Assembly (NCBI RefSeq): GCF_905397285.1 | Contig: NZ_CAJPUX010000001.1 | Location: forward strand, 1,674,001 to 1,738,000 | Source: Cupriavidus plantarum | GTDB taxonomy: Bacteria > Pseudomonadota > Gammaproteobacteria > Burkholderiales > Burkholderiaceae | Reading direction: 5' to 3' | DNA: 64,000 nt | Part shown: piece after piece, positions 24,085-33,600 of the stretch | Numbering within the stretch: position 1 is the stretch's first letter | How the letters are laid out: every line of letters begins with the position of its first letter | Notes under the pieces: generated by a model | What the model was told of the DNA's origin: nothing | The model's input: the letters and a program-made list of their open reading frames with translations, nothing else | Databases searched by the model: none | Program-made: the position numbers and the translations under genes

Positions 24085-24627
24085 ATGTCCCGCCTCAATT
24101 CGATTGCCGTCAACGACGCTACCGGCCAGACCGCTGAACTGTTCGGCGCCATCAAGAAGGCCGTCGGCAAGGTACCGAATGCCTATAACGCGATCGGCGC
24201 CAATGCTCCCGCCGTGCTGGCCAATGCGCTGGCCACGGGGCAGCTGCTCAAGCAAGGCAAGCTGTCCGCCCGCGAGCAGGAGGCCATCAACCTGTCCGTC
24301 AGCGAAGCCAGCGGCTGTGACTATTGCCTGGCCGCGCACACGCTGACCGGCAAGATGTCCGGTTACACGGTCGAGCAGACGCAGCAATTGCGCCGGGGCA
24401 GCTTCCCCGACGATGCGAAGATCGATGCGCTGGTCCGCTTCGCGCTGGAGATCGTGACGACGCGTGGCACCTTGCCGGCGGCGGCGGTGGAACGCGTGAA
24501 GGCGGCCGGCTATGACGACCGCCAGATCGTGGAAGCCATCCAGGCCATCAGCGCTATCCTGTTCACGAACATGATCAACCGCGTGAACGACACGACGCTG
24601 GACTTCCCCCCCGCGCCGGCCATCTGA
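24085..24627 (+). CDS. Carboxymuconolactone decarboxylase/AhpD-like alkylhydroperoxidase family protein
   Basis: A 180-residue protein with the AhpD core motif EASGCDYCLAAHTLTG, whose CxxC plus downstream His is the redox-active site of the alkylhydroperoxidase family. Most relatives in this arrangement (AraC/cupin regulator divergent from a CMD protein) are uncharacterised, so peroxide, organic hydroperoxide or quinone chemistry is only inferred. An AGGAGA ribosome binding site fixes ATG 24085; a longer frame to 24016 is less likely. A hairpin terminator follows the gene. Confidence 0.9.
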   Translation: MSRLNSIAVNDATGQTAELFGAIKKAVGKVPNAYNAIGANAPAVLANALATGQLLKQGKLSAREQEAINLSVSEASGCDYCLAAHTLTGKMSGYTVEQTQQLRRGSFPDDAKIDALVRFALEIVTTRGTLPAAAVERVKAAGYDDRQIVEAIQAISAILFTNMINRVNDTTLDFPPAPAI

Positions 24628-24642
24628 CCCGCCCCGCGCTGG

Positions 24643-24692
24643 CCCGCGTGATCGGATATTTCGCAGTTCGGAATATCAGGCACGCGGGTTTT
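24643..24692 (+). terminator. Rho-independent terminator after the AhpD-like gene
   Basis: CCCGCGTG (24643-24650) pairs with CACGCGGG (24681-24688), and an inner stem pairs GATATT (24655-24660) with AATATC (24672-24677). A TTTT run follows immediately at 24689. This is the clearest intrinsic terminator in the window. Confidence 0.7.
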
Positions 24693-25043
24693 CCCTTAAT
24701 ACTCATCACTCATTATCGCATCGATGGACATGCTCCCATAAACTAATACTCTTATGTCCAAACAAGTTATGCTGATTATTCACCCGATCGGGGGAATTGG
24801 AAAACAGTCACAAATATGCACTTGAGTGATTTTTAATACGTATGATAATAAAATTTAATTCACTTTTCTTAGAGTCACGATCAAAATAGTCGTGACGATG
24901 CCCTCGCGGATGCACTCGTCAAGCGGGACAAGGTTTAGCGGTCAGCCGCGCGAACCGATCCGTCACAACCTGATATAGCGACCCACCCCTTTATACGAGG
25001 TCGATCAGAGAAAAATCCGCCTTTGACTATAGGGGATGACGCC
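24693..25043. other. AT-rich intergenic region before the MarR gene
   Basis: About 350 bases without a credible gene and with far more A and T than the rest of the window. It includes homopolymer-like patches (TTTTTAATACG, AATAAAATTTAATT). No open frame of meaningful length, tRNA or repeat array was seen. It holds one clear inverted repeat (24874-24896) and presumably the MarR promoter. The composition resembles transferred DNA or a nucleoid-protein-silenced promoter. Confidence 0.6.
24874..24896. promoter_or_regulatory. Inverted repeat GTCACGA-N9-TCGTGAC upstream of the MarR gene
   Basis: Seven-base perfect arms separated by nine bases, 148 bases before the MarR start. It could be an operator or a hairpin in a leader transcript. 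MarR operators usually have closer half-sites, so assignment to this MarR protein is tentative. Confidence 0.4.
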
Positions 25044-25487
25044 GTGAAGCACTACAACAGGGATAATTTTCTGCTCACTCAGAGCATTGGCTTTCACTTA
25101 AACAAGGCCCGTAATTGCCTCCTGATGGAAATGGACTGCGCATTGCGCCCACTTGACATCAATGGCCAGCAAATGGGCATTCTCATGACGCTGATGCGGG
25201 GGTCCGCCTCCACGCCATTCGAAATCAGCAAGATGCTGGGCATCGACAGCGGCCTGATGACGCGCATGCTGGACAAGCTCGAAGAGAAAGGTCTCCTCGC
25301 GCGCAGCCGCAGCATCGACGACCGGCGCGTGGTCAACCTCGTATTGACCGAAAAAGGAAAATCCGTGGCGGAGCAGATTCCCGAGATCGCGCCAGAGGTA
25401 CTCAATGAACGGCTGAAGAGCTTTTCCGAAAACGAGTTCGCGGAATTCGGACGCCTCCTCCAGAAGTTCGCGACCCGGCATCAGTAA
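25044..25487 (+). CDS. MarR-family transcriptional regulator
   Basis: The 147-residue winged-helix protein shows the MarR core: ALRPLDINGQQMGILMTL, then the recognition region FEISKMLGIDSGLMTRMLDKLEEKGLL, and the wing RSRSIDDRRVVNLVLTEKG. I place the start at GTG 25044, because AGGGG lies 7 bases upstream; a TTG at 25023 would add seven residues without a good ribosome binding site. Codon use is less GC-biased than neighbours, and the upstream DNA is AT-rich. No obvious target gene is adjacent on the same strand. Confidence 0.9.
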   Translation: MKHYNRDNFLLTQSIGFHLNKARNCLLMEMDCALRPLDINGQQMGILMTLMRGSASTPFEISKMLGIDSGLMTRMLDKLEEKGLLARSRSIDDRRVVNLVLTEKGKSVAEQIPEIAPEVLNERLKSFSENEFAEFGRLLQKFATRHQ

Positions 25488-25515
25488 CGCCGACATTCCG
25501 GCGCTGCGCGTTTTT
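25488..25515 (+). terminator. Hairpin and T-run after the MarR gene
   Basis: CGCCG (25488-25492) pairs with CGGCG (25499-25503), and a T5 run follows at 25511-25515. The stem is short and the T-run is offset by 7 bases, so this is a weak terminator candidate directly at the stop codon. Confidence 0.35.
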
Positions 25516-25570
25516 CCCGCCCCCTCCGCCCCCTCGCAACGGCGCGGCGCCTTCTTTCCCTGCTTTCCCC

Positions 25571-27544
25571 TCAGCCGATGGCGGCCAGGCCGTCCACGGC
25601 GCGCCAGGCTTGCTCCACGGCCGCGGTCAGCGATGGGCTGCCCGCGCTGTCGCTATTCGCGATGCGCACGTTACCGAGGCCCTTTCCTGCCTGGGCCAGC
25701 GCCGTCTGCAACGCGGCGTCGTCCGGCGATAGCGTGCCCGACATATAACTATAGCCATGTGCCCATCGATTGACCGTGATCCCGCGCACCACGTCGCGCG
25801 AGGCGAAGCCGGCCGGGCCTAGCATTCGATCCAGTTGCGCGCGGATGCCGCGTTCGAGGTCGTCGTAGGGCGTGCCGAGCAACAGCGCGCGGCCGGCACG
25901 AAACCGTTCCCGTACGCTCATGCCGCTGTCGGGTACCGTCGGGACATAGAGCATATGCAGCACGGCCGGGTCGTCGGGCGTGGCGGCCGCCGATAGGCTG
26001 CCCGCCACGGGCCGCTCCAGCCACAGGTCGGTGTAGGCCATCGCCGGCGCGTGGATGCGCCACGCCTTGAGCGCGGCGAACGCGCGCCAGTGGTCCAGCG
26101 CGACCTTGGTGTAGATCATCGGCGCCTTGACCTCGGCGCGCAGGGCTTCCTTCTGCGGCGCTGGCAGCGAGGGGAAGATAAACGGGATCATCATGTTGTA
26201 GCCCGCGAGCACCACGTGCTGGGCTTCCACGCGATGCAGGTTGCCGCGCCAGCCATACGTGACGCGCGTGATGCGCGTATCGGGCTCCACGGCGATCGCG
26301 GTGGCCTCGAGCCGTATGCGCACCGCGTTGCCCTCGCGGTCGAGCCGGCCATAGTCAAAAGAAGCGTCGAACGCCGCGCGCCCAATGTCTTCGGGCTTGC
26401 CCGCCGACGAGGCCACACCGGGCACGAGGTCGCGGACCAGCAGCCGCGCGAGCGAGGCGTTGCCATCGGGGAACCACAGGCGTGAGGCGGGGGACTTGCC
26501 CAAGCGTTGGTCGAGCGCGGGCGCGGGCATGCCGGCACCGGCCGGCAACCCGATGGAGATCGCCTCGGCGACCGAGATGCCGTCGGCATCCAGGGCATAG
26601 GCGTCGTTGCTGCGGCTACGCAGGAACCGCAGGCCGCCGAGTCCTACCCCGGCCCGCTCGCGAAGGAAGGTCGCGTAGCGCGTACGCGCGAGGTACGCCG
26701 CGCGGTCGGCCGGGGCCATACCGGCGAGATAGTCAACCGCCCCGCTCGCGAGCCCGGGGCTTGCCGCGCCTGCCGCGTCCGCGGTGCGCGTGGCAGCGCC
26801 GGCGATGCCGCCATCCGCCCCCGCCAGCCGCAGCAACGCCGCGCGATCCGCCGCACCGAGCGGGGCGGCGTCCAGATGCGCGCGGATCGTGTCGAGCGCG
26901 GGGCGGGCGGTGCCGCCACCGGGCGGCGTGCCAACACGCGCGTCGATCAGCGCCGCGAACGGGTCGCCCGGGACGAAGCGGTCCTGCCCGAAATGGTCCG
27001 CATCGAAAAACACCGCGCGCCCCATGCCAAGCGCGGCGAATGGCGTCTGCGCCAGCGCCGGCGCGCGCGTGGCGTCCAGCCCCAGCCCGCCGAGCAACGT
27101 CCGCACCGCTGCATTGCCCGCCGCGCTGGCGGGCATGTCCGCGCTCCCGCCATACGTCACGAGCTTGCGTCCCCGTACCGTGAACTCGTTGCGCTTGGCA
27201 TGCCCGCCGAAATCGTCGTGATTGTCGAGAATCAGGATGCGCGCCTTCGGGCCGAACTTGCGGCGATAGAACCAGGCCGCGGCCAGACCGCTCAGGCCGC
27301 CGCCCACGACAACGAGGTCATACGCCTCCTGAGCCAGCACCGTCGGATAGGCCGCGCCTTCGCGGGCAAGGCTGTGCGCGAGCGTAAAGGTCCCCGCATG
27401 GTTGCCACGCAGTCCCGTCAGCGCCGGCGGATACGCCGCGGTTGCCGCATCCGCATCGGCCGCCCGTAACAGCGCCGCCGGCCCGAGCCCCGCCGCGATC
27501 GTGAGCGCGGTTCCGTTCAGAAAATCCCTGCGCGTAATGGTCAT
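25571..27544 (-). CDS. Exported FAD-dependent amine oxidoreductase (spermidine-dehydrogenase-like)
   Basis: The 657-residue protein opens with a twin-arginine signal (MTITRRDFLNGTALTIAAGL). An FAD-binding Rossmann motif follows near residue 77 (YDLVVVGGGLSGLAAAWFYRR), with the second flavin motif DNHDDFGGHAKRNEF. This resembles the SpdH type of periplasmic spermidine dehydrogenases and uncharacterised NAD(P)/FAD oxidoreductases beside cytochrome genes. The next gene downstream on the strand above it encodes a triheme cytochrome c, the expected electron acceptor. The substrate (polyamine or other amine) is inferred only from family likeness. Confidence 0.85.
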   Translation of the reverse strand: MTITRRDFLNGTALTIAAGLGPAALLRAADADAATAAYPPALTGLRGNHAGTFTLAHSLAREGAAYPTVLAQEAYDLVVVGGGLSGLAAAWFYRRKFGPKARILILDNHDDFGGHAKRNEFTVRGRKLVTYGGSADMPASAAGNAAVRTLLGGLGLDATRAPALAQTPFAALGMGRAVFFDADHFGQDRFVPGDPFAALIDARVGTPPGGGTARPALDTIRAHLDAAPLGAADRAALLRLAGADGGIAGAATRTADAAGAASPGLASGAVDYLAGMAPADRAAYLARTRYATFLRERAGVGLGGLRFLRSRSNDAYALDADGISVAEAISIGLPAGAGMPAPALDQRLGKSPASRLWFPDGNASLARLLVRDLVPGVASSAGKPEDIGRAAFDASFDYGRLDREGNAVRIRLEATAIAVEPDTRITRVTYGWRGNLHRVEAQHVVLAGYNMMIPFIFPSLPAPQKEALRAEVKAPMIYTKVALDHWRAFAALKAWRIHAPAMAYTDLWLERPVAGSLSAAATPDDPAVLHMLYVPTVPDSGMSVRERFRAGRALLLGTPYDDLERGIRAQLDRMLGPAGFASRDVVRGITVNRWAHGYSYMSGTLSPDDAALQTALAQAGKGLGNVRIANSDSAGSPSLTAAVEQAWRAVDGLAAIG

Positions 27545-27583
27545 GACGCCGTCTGCCTCTTCTCTTGTGGCCTTGTCCTGTGG

Positions 27584-29002
27584 CTATCGTGCGTGCGCGG
27601 CCGTAGCCGCCCGCATCCCCATCGCCGAACGCCGCGCGGACACCGCCGACTCCGTCACCGGTGCCGCGCGATTGCCCCAGCTCCCGCGGATGAACGTCAG
27701 CACGTTGGCGAGCTCCTGGTCGTCCATGGTCCAGCCATACCCCGGCATGTGATAGTCGGTCGGCGCCGTGCTCACGCGCGCCGTCACCGCGCCATCGAGC
27801 AGCAGATTGATCAGCGAAGACGGGTCGGGATCGGCCACCGTCGGATTGCCCGCGAGCGGCGGAAACACCCGCGCGAAGCCCTTGCCTCCGGCCCCATGGC
27901 AGGGCATGCAGAACTGCGCATACTGCCGCGCCCCGACGCGATCGAACCGCCCCCGCTCGAGCTCGGCGGACACCGCGCCGTCATAGCGGAACGGCGTGTT
28001 CTCGCCTCGCGCGCCAGGCAGCGCCTTCAGGTAAGTGGCTACCGCATCGAGATCGGCATCGGCCATGTACTGCGTCGACGTGGAGATGACCGTCGACATC
28101 GGTCCGAACGATGTCGCATGCGCATTGCGCCCCGTGCGCAGATATTCGGCAAGCTCGGCCTTCGACCATGCGCCCAGACCCGTGAGCTGGTCGCCCGTCA
28201 GGTTCGTCGCCGACCACCCTTCCACGATGGCCCCGGAAAGAAAATGCCGGCTGCGCTCGTCATCGCCTCTTTCCCCGTAGAGCATGCCTCGCGGCGTATG
28301 GCACGCGCTGCAATGCGCGACCGCCCGCACGAGATACGCGCCCCGATTCCACGCGACGCCTTTCGCGGCATCCTCGCGCACGGGCTTGTCGTCGAGATAC
28401 AGCCAGTTCCACACCGTGAGCAACCAACGCTGGCTATACGGCCATCGCATCGCGGCGGGGGTGTCCGCCTGCCGCACCGGCTTGACCTCCGCGCGCAGGT
28501 ACGCGTACAGCGCCGCGACGTCGTCCTGCGTCATGCGCGCGTACGACGTATAGGGCATGGCCGGATACAGCCGCTTGCCGCCGCGCGCCACCCCATGCCG
28601 CACGGCACGATCGAAGTCCTGGAGCGAGTAGTTGCCGATACCGGTGTCCGGGTCCGGCGTGATGTTCGTCGAGTAGACGGTGCCAGCGCCCGTGCGCAAC
28701 GGCAGGCCGCCGGCCATTGGCGCGCCGCCCGTGTTGGTATGGCACGCCGCGCAGTTGGCGATCCGCGCGAGATACCGGCCGCGTTCGATCTGGTCTGCGG
28801 GCGCCGCCGCGCGCGCCACACTCGTAAAGGCCAGTGCTATCAGGAGCGCAATCGGGAGCGCAATCAGGAGCGCTATCCGCAGCGCGATCGGAAGGCCGGG
28901 CGCCGTCGAGAACCGCCCTCGGTCGAGGCCACACGGGGCCGTGGCGCCCATGGTCGATGTATGGATCATGTATGGAGGGGACTGTAGCGATCGCGCATTC
29001 AA
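27584..29002 (-). CDS. Triheme c-type cytochrome, exported
   Basis: The 472-residue protein has three CxxCH haem sites: CAACH near residue 84, CSACH near 233 and CMPCH near 364. This is the layout of the cytochrome subunit of membrane alcohol, gluconate and sorbitol dehydrogenases. The N-terminal hydrophobic export segment is built from a 12-base tandem repeat (28836-28891). It lies 39 bases upstream of the flavoprotein gene and so probably accepts its electrons and passes them to the respiratory chain. Start 29002 has GAGAC upstream; 28969 and 28951 are alternatives. Confidence 0.92.
   Translation of the reverse strand: MNARSLQSPPYMIHTSTMGATAPCGLDRGRFSTAPGLPIALRIALLIALPIALLIALAFTSVARAAAPADQIERGRYLARIANCAACHTNTGGAPMAGGLPLRTGAGTVYSTNITPDPDTGIGNYSLQDFDRAVRHGVARGGKRLYPAMPYTSYARMTQDDVAALYAYLRAEVKPVRQADTPAAMRWPYSQRWLLTVWNWLYLDDKPVREDAAKGVAWNRGAYLVRAVAHCSACHTPRGMLYGERGDDERSRHFLSGAIVEGWSATNLTGDQLTGLGAWSKAELAEYLRTGRNAHATSFGPMSTVISTSTQYMADADLDAVATYLKALPGARGENTPFRYDGAVSAELERGRFDRVGARQYAQFCMPCHGAGGKGFARVFPPLAGNPTVADPDPSSLINLLLDGAVTARVSTAPTDYHMPGYGWTMDDQELANVLTFIRGSWGNRAAPVTESAVSARRSAMGMRAATAAHAR
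28836..28891. repeat. 12-base tandem repeat encoding a signal-peptide core
   Basis: Four 12-base units (starts 28836, 28848, 28860, 28872) plus a partial one share the pattern GC-A/T-ATC-N-GGAGC. On the minus strand they encode consecutive Ile-Ala-Leu-X units, which make the hydrophobic core of the cytochrome export signal. Copy-number change would lengthen or shorten the core in steps of four residues without a frameshift. Confidence 0.85.
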
Positions 29003-29089
29003 CGTCTCGGTATTTCTTCTAATGAGCTACGAACGCGAGCTTATCCCGAAGCGCGGCAAAGCGCTACCCATGCACGACGTCAGCGCGGG

Positions 29090-30673
29090 TTATTGCCTCG
29101 CCGTGCGTCGTTGCCGGCGTGCCTCGAAGGCGCCGAAGCCCCACTCGATGACGAGCGCCATGACCGCGGCCGGCACCGCGCCGGCCAGCAGTTGCACATG
29201 GTCATTGAGCGCGAGTCCCGTGGCGATGCGCTCGCCATACCCGCCCGCTCCGACGAACGCGGCGATCGTCGCCGTGCCCACGCTGATCACCGCGGCGGTC
29301 TTCACTCCCGCGAGGATCACGGGCATCGCCAATGGCAGTTCGACGTACCGCAGCACCTGCAGCGCACGGAACCCCAGCGCGCTCGCCGCGGCGCGCATGC
29401 CGGGGGACACCTGCCCGAGGCCCGTGTGCGTATTGCGTACGATGGGCAGCAATGCGTAGAGAAACAGCGCGACCATCGCGGGCCATACGCCGATGCGTCC
29501 CAGTAACGGGATCAGGATCGCGAGCAGCGCGAGCGAGGGAATCGTTTGCAGGACGCTGACGAGCGCCAGCACGCCCTGGCCCAGACGCCGCCTGCGGTCG
29601 GCGACAATGCCCAGCGGCACGCCGATAGCGATGGCCGCGCCGACGGCGCCGAATACCAACGCCAGATGGCGCTGCGTGAGGCGCCACGTGTCGGCGCTAA
29701 ACAGCGTGCGCGCGAGGTCCCCACGCAATTCGCCCACGCGCGGCAGTTCGCCCGCGGGCGGCGCCGACTCGCCCGGCGCGCCGGACGTCTTGTCGATGCG
29801 GCCGATGCGCCCAGCCAGAAAATCCCGCGCCACCGCGGCAAACGACTCGCCATCGATTTCCGCGGCGGCGTTCATGTCGATCATCTGGTCCGCGTGGATC
29901 CTGCCCGCCAGACCTTCGAGCGCGCGCCACATCGCCGGGTAGCGGCGCGGCACGTCAAGGCGGTACACCACCAGCGCGTCGTAAGGCGGGAAATAATGCA
30001 GCGGGTCCGTCAGCACGCGCAGCTTGTACTTGTGGATCTTGGCGTCTGTCGAGTAGATGTCGATCGCATCGACCTGGCCTTGCGCCAGCGCCTCGTAGGC
30101 GACGCCATGATCGAGGCCGATTGGCTGTTGCGGCAGGCGGTAGCGCTGCGCGAGGCCGGGCCAGCCATCGGCGCGGCCGAGGAATTCGTGCGAGAGGCCA
30201 AGCCGCAGGCGCGGTTGACCGGCAAGGTCGGACAACGAGCGTATTGCCGTGCCCGCGGTGTCCGTCTTGTCGGAAACGGCGATCGCGTACGTGTTCTGGA
30301 AACCGAAGAGAATGGCCGCGCCGAGACCCATCGGGGCCAGCGCGGCGTTGATCGCATCGAGTTCGCCGCCGGCAGGCAATCCGGGCGGTAAGCGCAACAG
30401 CTCGTTGGCCAGCGTGCCCGTGTAGTCCGGATAGAGGTCGATGCTTCCGGCCTTGAGCGCCTCGAACACGATCGCGGTGTTGCCGAGCCCCGGCAGGTGC
30501 CGCGCGTCGCCCTGCGTGCGCGCGGTCTGCACGAGCACCTCGCCAAGGATGTACGACTCGGTGAAGCGTTTCGATCCGATGCGCAGCGTACCGCTGTCGG
30601 CCGATTGCGCCATGGCGCCATGCATGCTCAGGCCGATCAGGGCCGCCACGAGCAGCAGCGCCAGGCGTCGCAT
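29090..30673 (-). CDS. Betaine/ergothioneine-type ABC transporter, binding-protein/permease fusion
   Basis: The 527-residue protein has a signal peptide, then an OpuAC-like binding domain (about residues 28-300, with IGSKRFTESYILGEVL, YPDYTGTL and DIYSTDAKI), and a C-terminal permease domain (about 335-515, with LGIVADRRRRLGQGVLALVSVLQTIPSLALLAIL). The permease carries the ATPase-contact loop near AAASALGFRALQVLRYVELPLAMPVI. Such proteins import glycine betaine, carnitine, choline or, in EgtU-type fusions, ergothioneine, though there the domain order is permease first. No ATP-binding subunit gene is adjacent; it must be elsewhere. Substrate unknown. Confidence 0.9.
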   Translation of the reverse strand: MRRLALLLVAALIGLSMHGAMAQSADSGTLRIGSKRFTESYILGEVLVQTARTQGDARHLPGLGNTAIVFEALKAGSIDLYPDYTGTLANELLRLPPGLPAGGELDAINAALAPMGLGAAILFGFQNTYAIAVSDKTDTAGTAIRSLSDLAGQPRLRLGLSHEFLGRADGWPGLAQRYRLPQQPIGLDHGVAYEALAQGQVDAIDIYSTDAKIHKYKLRVLTDPLHYFPPYDALVVYRLDVPRRYPAMWRALEGLAGRIHADQMIDMNAAAEIDGESFAAVARDFLAGRIGRIDKTSGAPGESAPPAGELPRVGELRGDLARTLFSADTWRLTQRHLALVFGAVGAAIAIGVPLGIVADRRRRLGQGVLALVSVLQTIPSLALLAILIPLLGRIGVWPAMVALFLYALLPIVRNTHTGLGQVSPGMRAAASALGFRALQVLRYVELPLAMPVILAGVKTAAVISVGTATIAAFVGAGGYGERIATGLALNDHVQLLAGAVPAAVMALVIEWGFGAFEARRQRRTARQ

Positions 30674-30678
30674 CGCGG

Positions 30679-33600
30679 CTAGTCTCCGCCGCCGGGTGCG
30701 ATGACTTCTCGCGCCCCGTTGCGGCCCATTGGCGAGACCAGTCCCGCGACCTCCATCTGTTCGAGCAGGCGCGCGGAGCGGTTGTACCCGATGCGCAACT
30801 GGCGCTGCACCGCGGAGATCGATGCTCTGCGCGACGTCACCACGAACGATACGGCTTCGTCGTAGAGCGGGTCGGACTCGGCGTCGCCGCCGCCGTCGCC
30901 GAACAGGTCGGAGGCGCCGCCCTCGGGCGTATCGCCCGCGAGAATGGCTTCGTCGTAGTCGGGCTCACCGAACTGCTTCCAGTGTTCGACCACGCGATGC
31001 ACTTCTTCATCCGCGACGAACGCGCCATGCACGCGTTGCGGATAGCCGGTGCCCGGGGGCAGGAACAGCATGTCGCCCTGCCCCAGCAGGCTCTCCGCGC
31101 CCATCTGGTCGAGAATCGTGCGCGAGTCGATCTTCGACGAAACCTGGAAGGCCACGCGGGTGGGGATGTTGGCCTTGATCAGGCCGGTGATCACGTCGAC
31201 CGAAGGGCGCTGCGTCGCGAGGATCAGGTGGATGCCGGCGGCACGGGCCTTTTGCGCCAGCCGCGCGATGAGTTCTTCGATCTTCTTGCCGGCGACCATC
31301 ATCAGGTCGGCGAGCTCGTCGATCACCACCACGATCAGGGGCAGCGTGGACAGCGGTTCCGGCTCGTCCGGGGTCAGCGAGAACGGGTTCGGGACTTTGC
31401 GGCCGGCGGCCTGCGCGGTGCGGATCTTCTGGTTGTAGCCGGCGAGGTTGCGCACACCGAGCGCGGACATCAGGCGATAGCGCTTTTCCATTTCGCCGAC
31501 GCACCAGTTCAACGCGTGGGCGGCCTGCTTCATGTCCGTCACGACGGGCGCGAGCAGATGCGGGATGCCCTCGTACACGGACAGTTCCAGCATCTTCGGG
31601 TCGATCATGATCATGCGCACGTCTTCTGGCGTGGCCTTGTACAGCATCGATAGGATCATGGCGTTCACTGCCACCGACTTGCCCGAGCCCGTGGTGCCGG
31701 CGACCAGCAGGTGCGGTGCGCGGGCGAGGTCGGTGACCACCGGGTTGCCGGTGATGTCCTTCCCCATTGCGAGGACGAGCCGCGAGGCGTGCTGCTGGAA
31801 CGCTTCGCCGTTGACGATCTCCGAGATCCGGATCATCTGGCGCCGGGCGTTCGGCAACTCCAGACCCATGCAGGTCTTGCCGGGGATGGTCTCGACCACG
31901 CGAATCGACGTCACGCCGAGGGCGCGGGCGAGATCCTTCATCAGCCCGACCACCTGCGCGCCTCGGACGCCGACGGCAGGGTCCACTTCGAATCGCGTGA
32001 TGACGGGGCCGGCGCTGGCGCCGACAACCGACACCGGCACCTTGAACTCCGCGAGCCGTTGGGCGATGAGTTCGCTGGTTTGCTGCAGGTCGGCTTCGGA
32101 GACCTGATGCATGTGTTCGTCCTGCGGTTCCAGCAGGGTGTCGCCCGGGAGGCGATAGTCCACCGGGGGACGGGGAGCTGGCGGCGGCGCGAGCGAGACG
32201 GTATTGCCCACGACCGCCGGCACCACGATCCTCGGCTTCGCTGCGGCCGCGGCGGCTTCCACGAGGGCGTTGGCATCGGCCGGGGCGGATAGCACGAGCG
32301 CATTCGCATCGACCGGAGGGGCTTCCGTCAACGAGTTGGCATCGACCGGGGCGGCTTCGTCGAGGGCGTTGGCATCGACCCGGGCGGCCTCCGTCAGGGC
32401 GTTGGCGTCGACCCGGGCGGCCTCCGTGAGGGCGTTGGCGTCGACCCGGGCAGCTTCCACGAGGGTGTTGGCATCGACCGCTGCGGCGTCGTCGGCTTCC
32501 GGCGACGCGGTGCGGTCGAACGCGGCTTCGCTAGCGGCGAGCTGCGTCACCGCATCCTGCACCGCGGCCGCCGCCGCCTCGCCACCACCTGCCATGCGCG
32601 CCGCTCCGCCCGCCTCGGGGAAGCGGGTCACGGCGACGTTGGCCTCGACCACGCTCGGCTCGGTAGCCTCGGCCACCATGGCCAGCGCAGCGTCGCCTGG
32701 CGCAGCGGAAGCCTCCGCTACCGTGGCCAGCGCCACATCACTCGGCGCAGCCGGTGCCACCGGCGGCTCCGCAAGCGCGACCGCCGTCGCAGCGGGCTCG
32801 ACCACGCCCGGCGCAGCGGAAGCCTCGGCCACCGTGGCCGGGCCAGCGTCGCCCGGCGCACCCTGTGCCACCGGAGGCTGCGCGCGCGCGACCGCCGTCG
32901 CAGCGGGCTCGGCCACGCCCGGCGCAGCGGAAGCCTCGACTGTCACCGCTGGCTCGGCCACTGTGGCTTCGGTCGCCCCCGCGACGCCCGGGTCAGCGCA
33001 CACGACCTGCCGCGCGCCGGTTCGCGCGGCGAGGGCGCGGAGTTCGGTCAGGAGGTCGAGGGCCTCCTGACGCAGGGCGTCGAAGGCAATGGTGTCCCCG
33101 GCGGCATCCGTTGCGTCCGGAATTGCGTCTCGCACTGCGGACGCATCGATGGGCGGCAGCACGGCCTCGGCGGCGGACAGTGGCGCGACTTCCGCCGCGC
33201 GCGCAGCGTGGTCCAACGTCGCCATGGCGGTTGCCGCTCGCGACGCCGCACCACCGGTGTCGGGCACGGCGGTCGAAGCCCCAGCCGTTGCGATCCCCGA
33301 AGCCTCGGGCTTCCCGGTCGCAACCGCCTGCGTCGGTGCGTCATGCATCGCGTGCGCTGGCACCTCGGCCGCAGGTGCCGCCGCTACGATCCCCTGCGTG
33401 CCGCCATCCGACCCTACGGCCGCCGCCGGAGTCGCATCCGCCAGCGCGGCGCTCCCCGCGACCTGCGCGGATGCGGGCACAGCGCCCGGCGCGGCCTGCG
33501 TCGCGAGTTCGGGCACAACGGTTGCCGCAGCGTTCATCGCCGCCTCCAGCCCCGCGCCTGCCTTAGCCTGCGCCGAGGCCGCGGGCGCGCCCGTTGTCGC

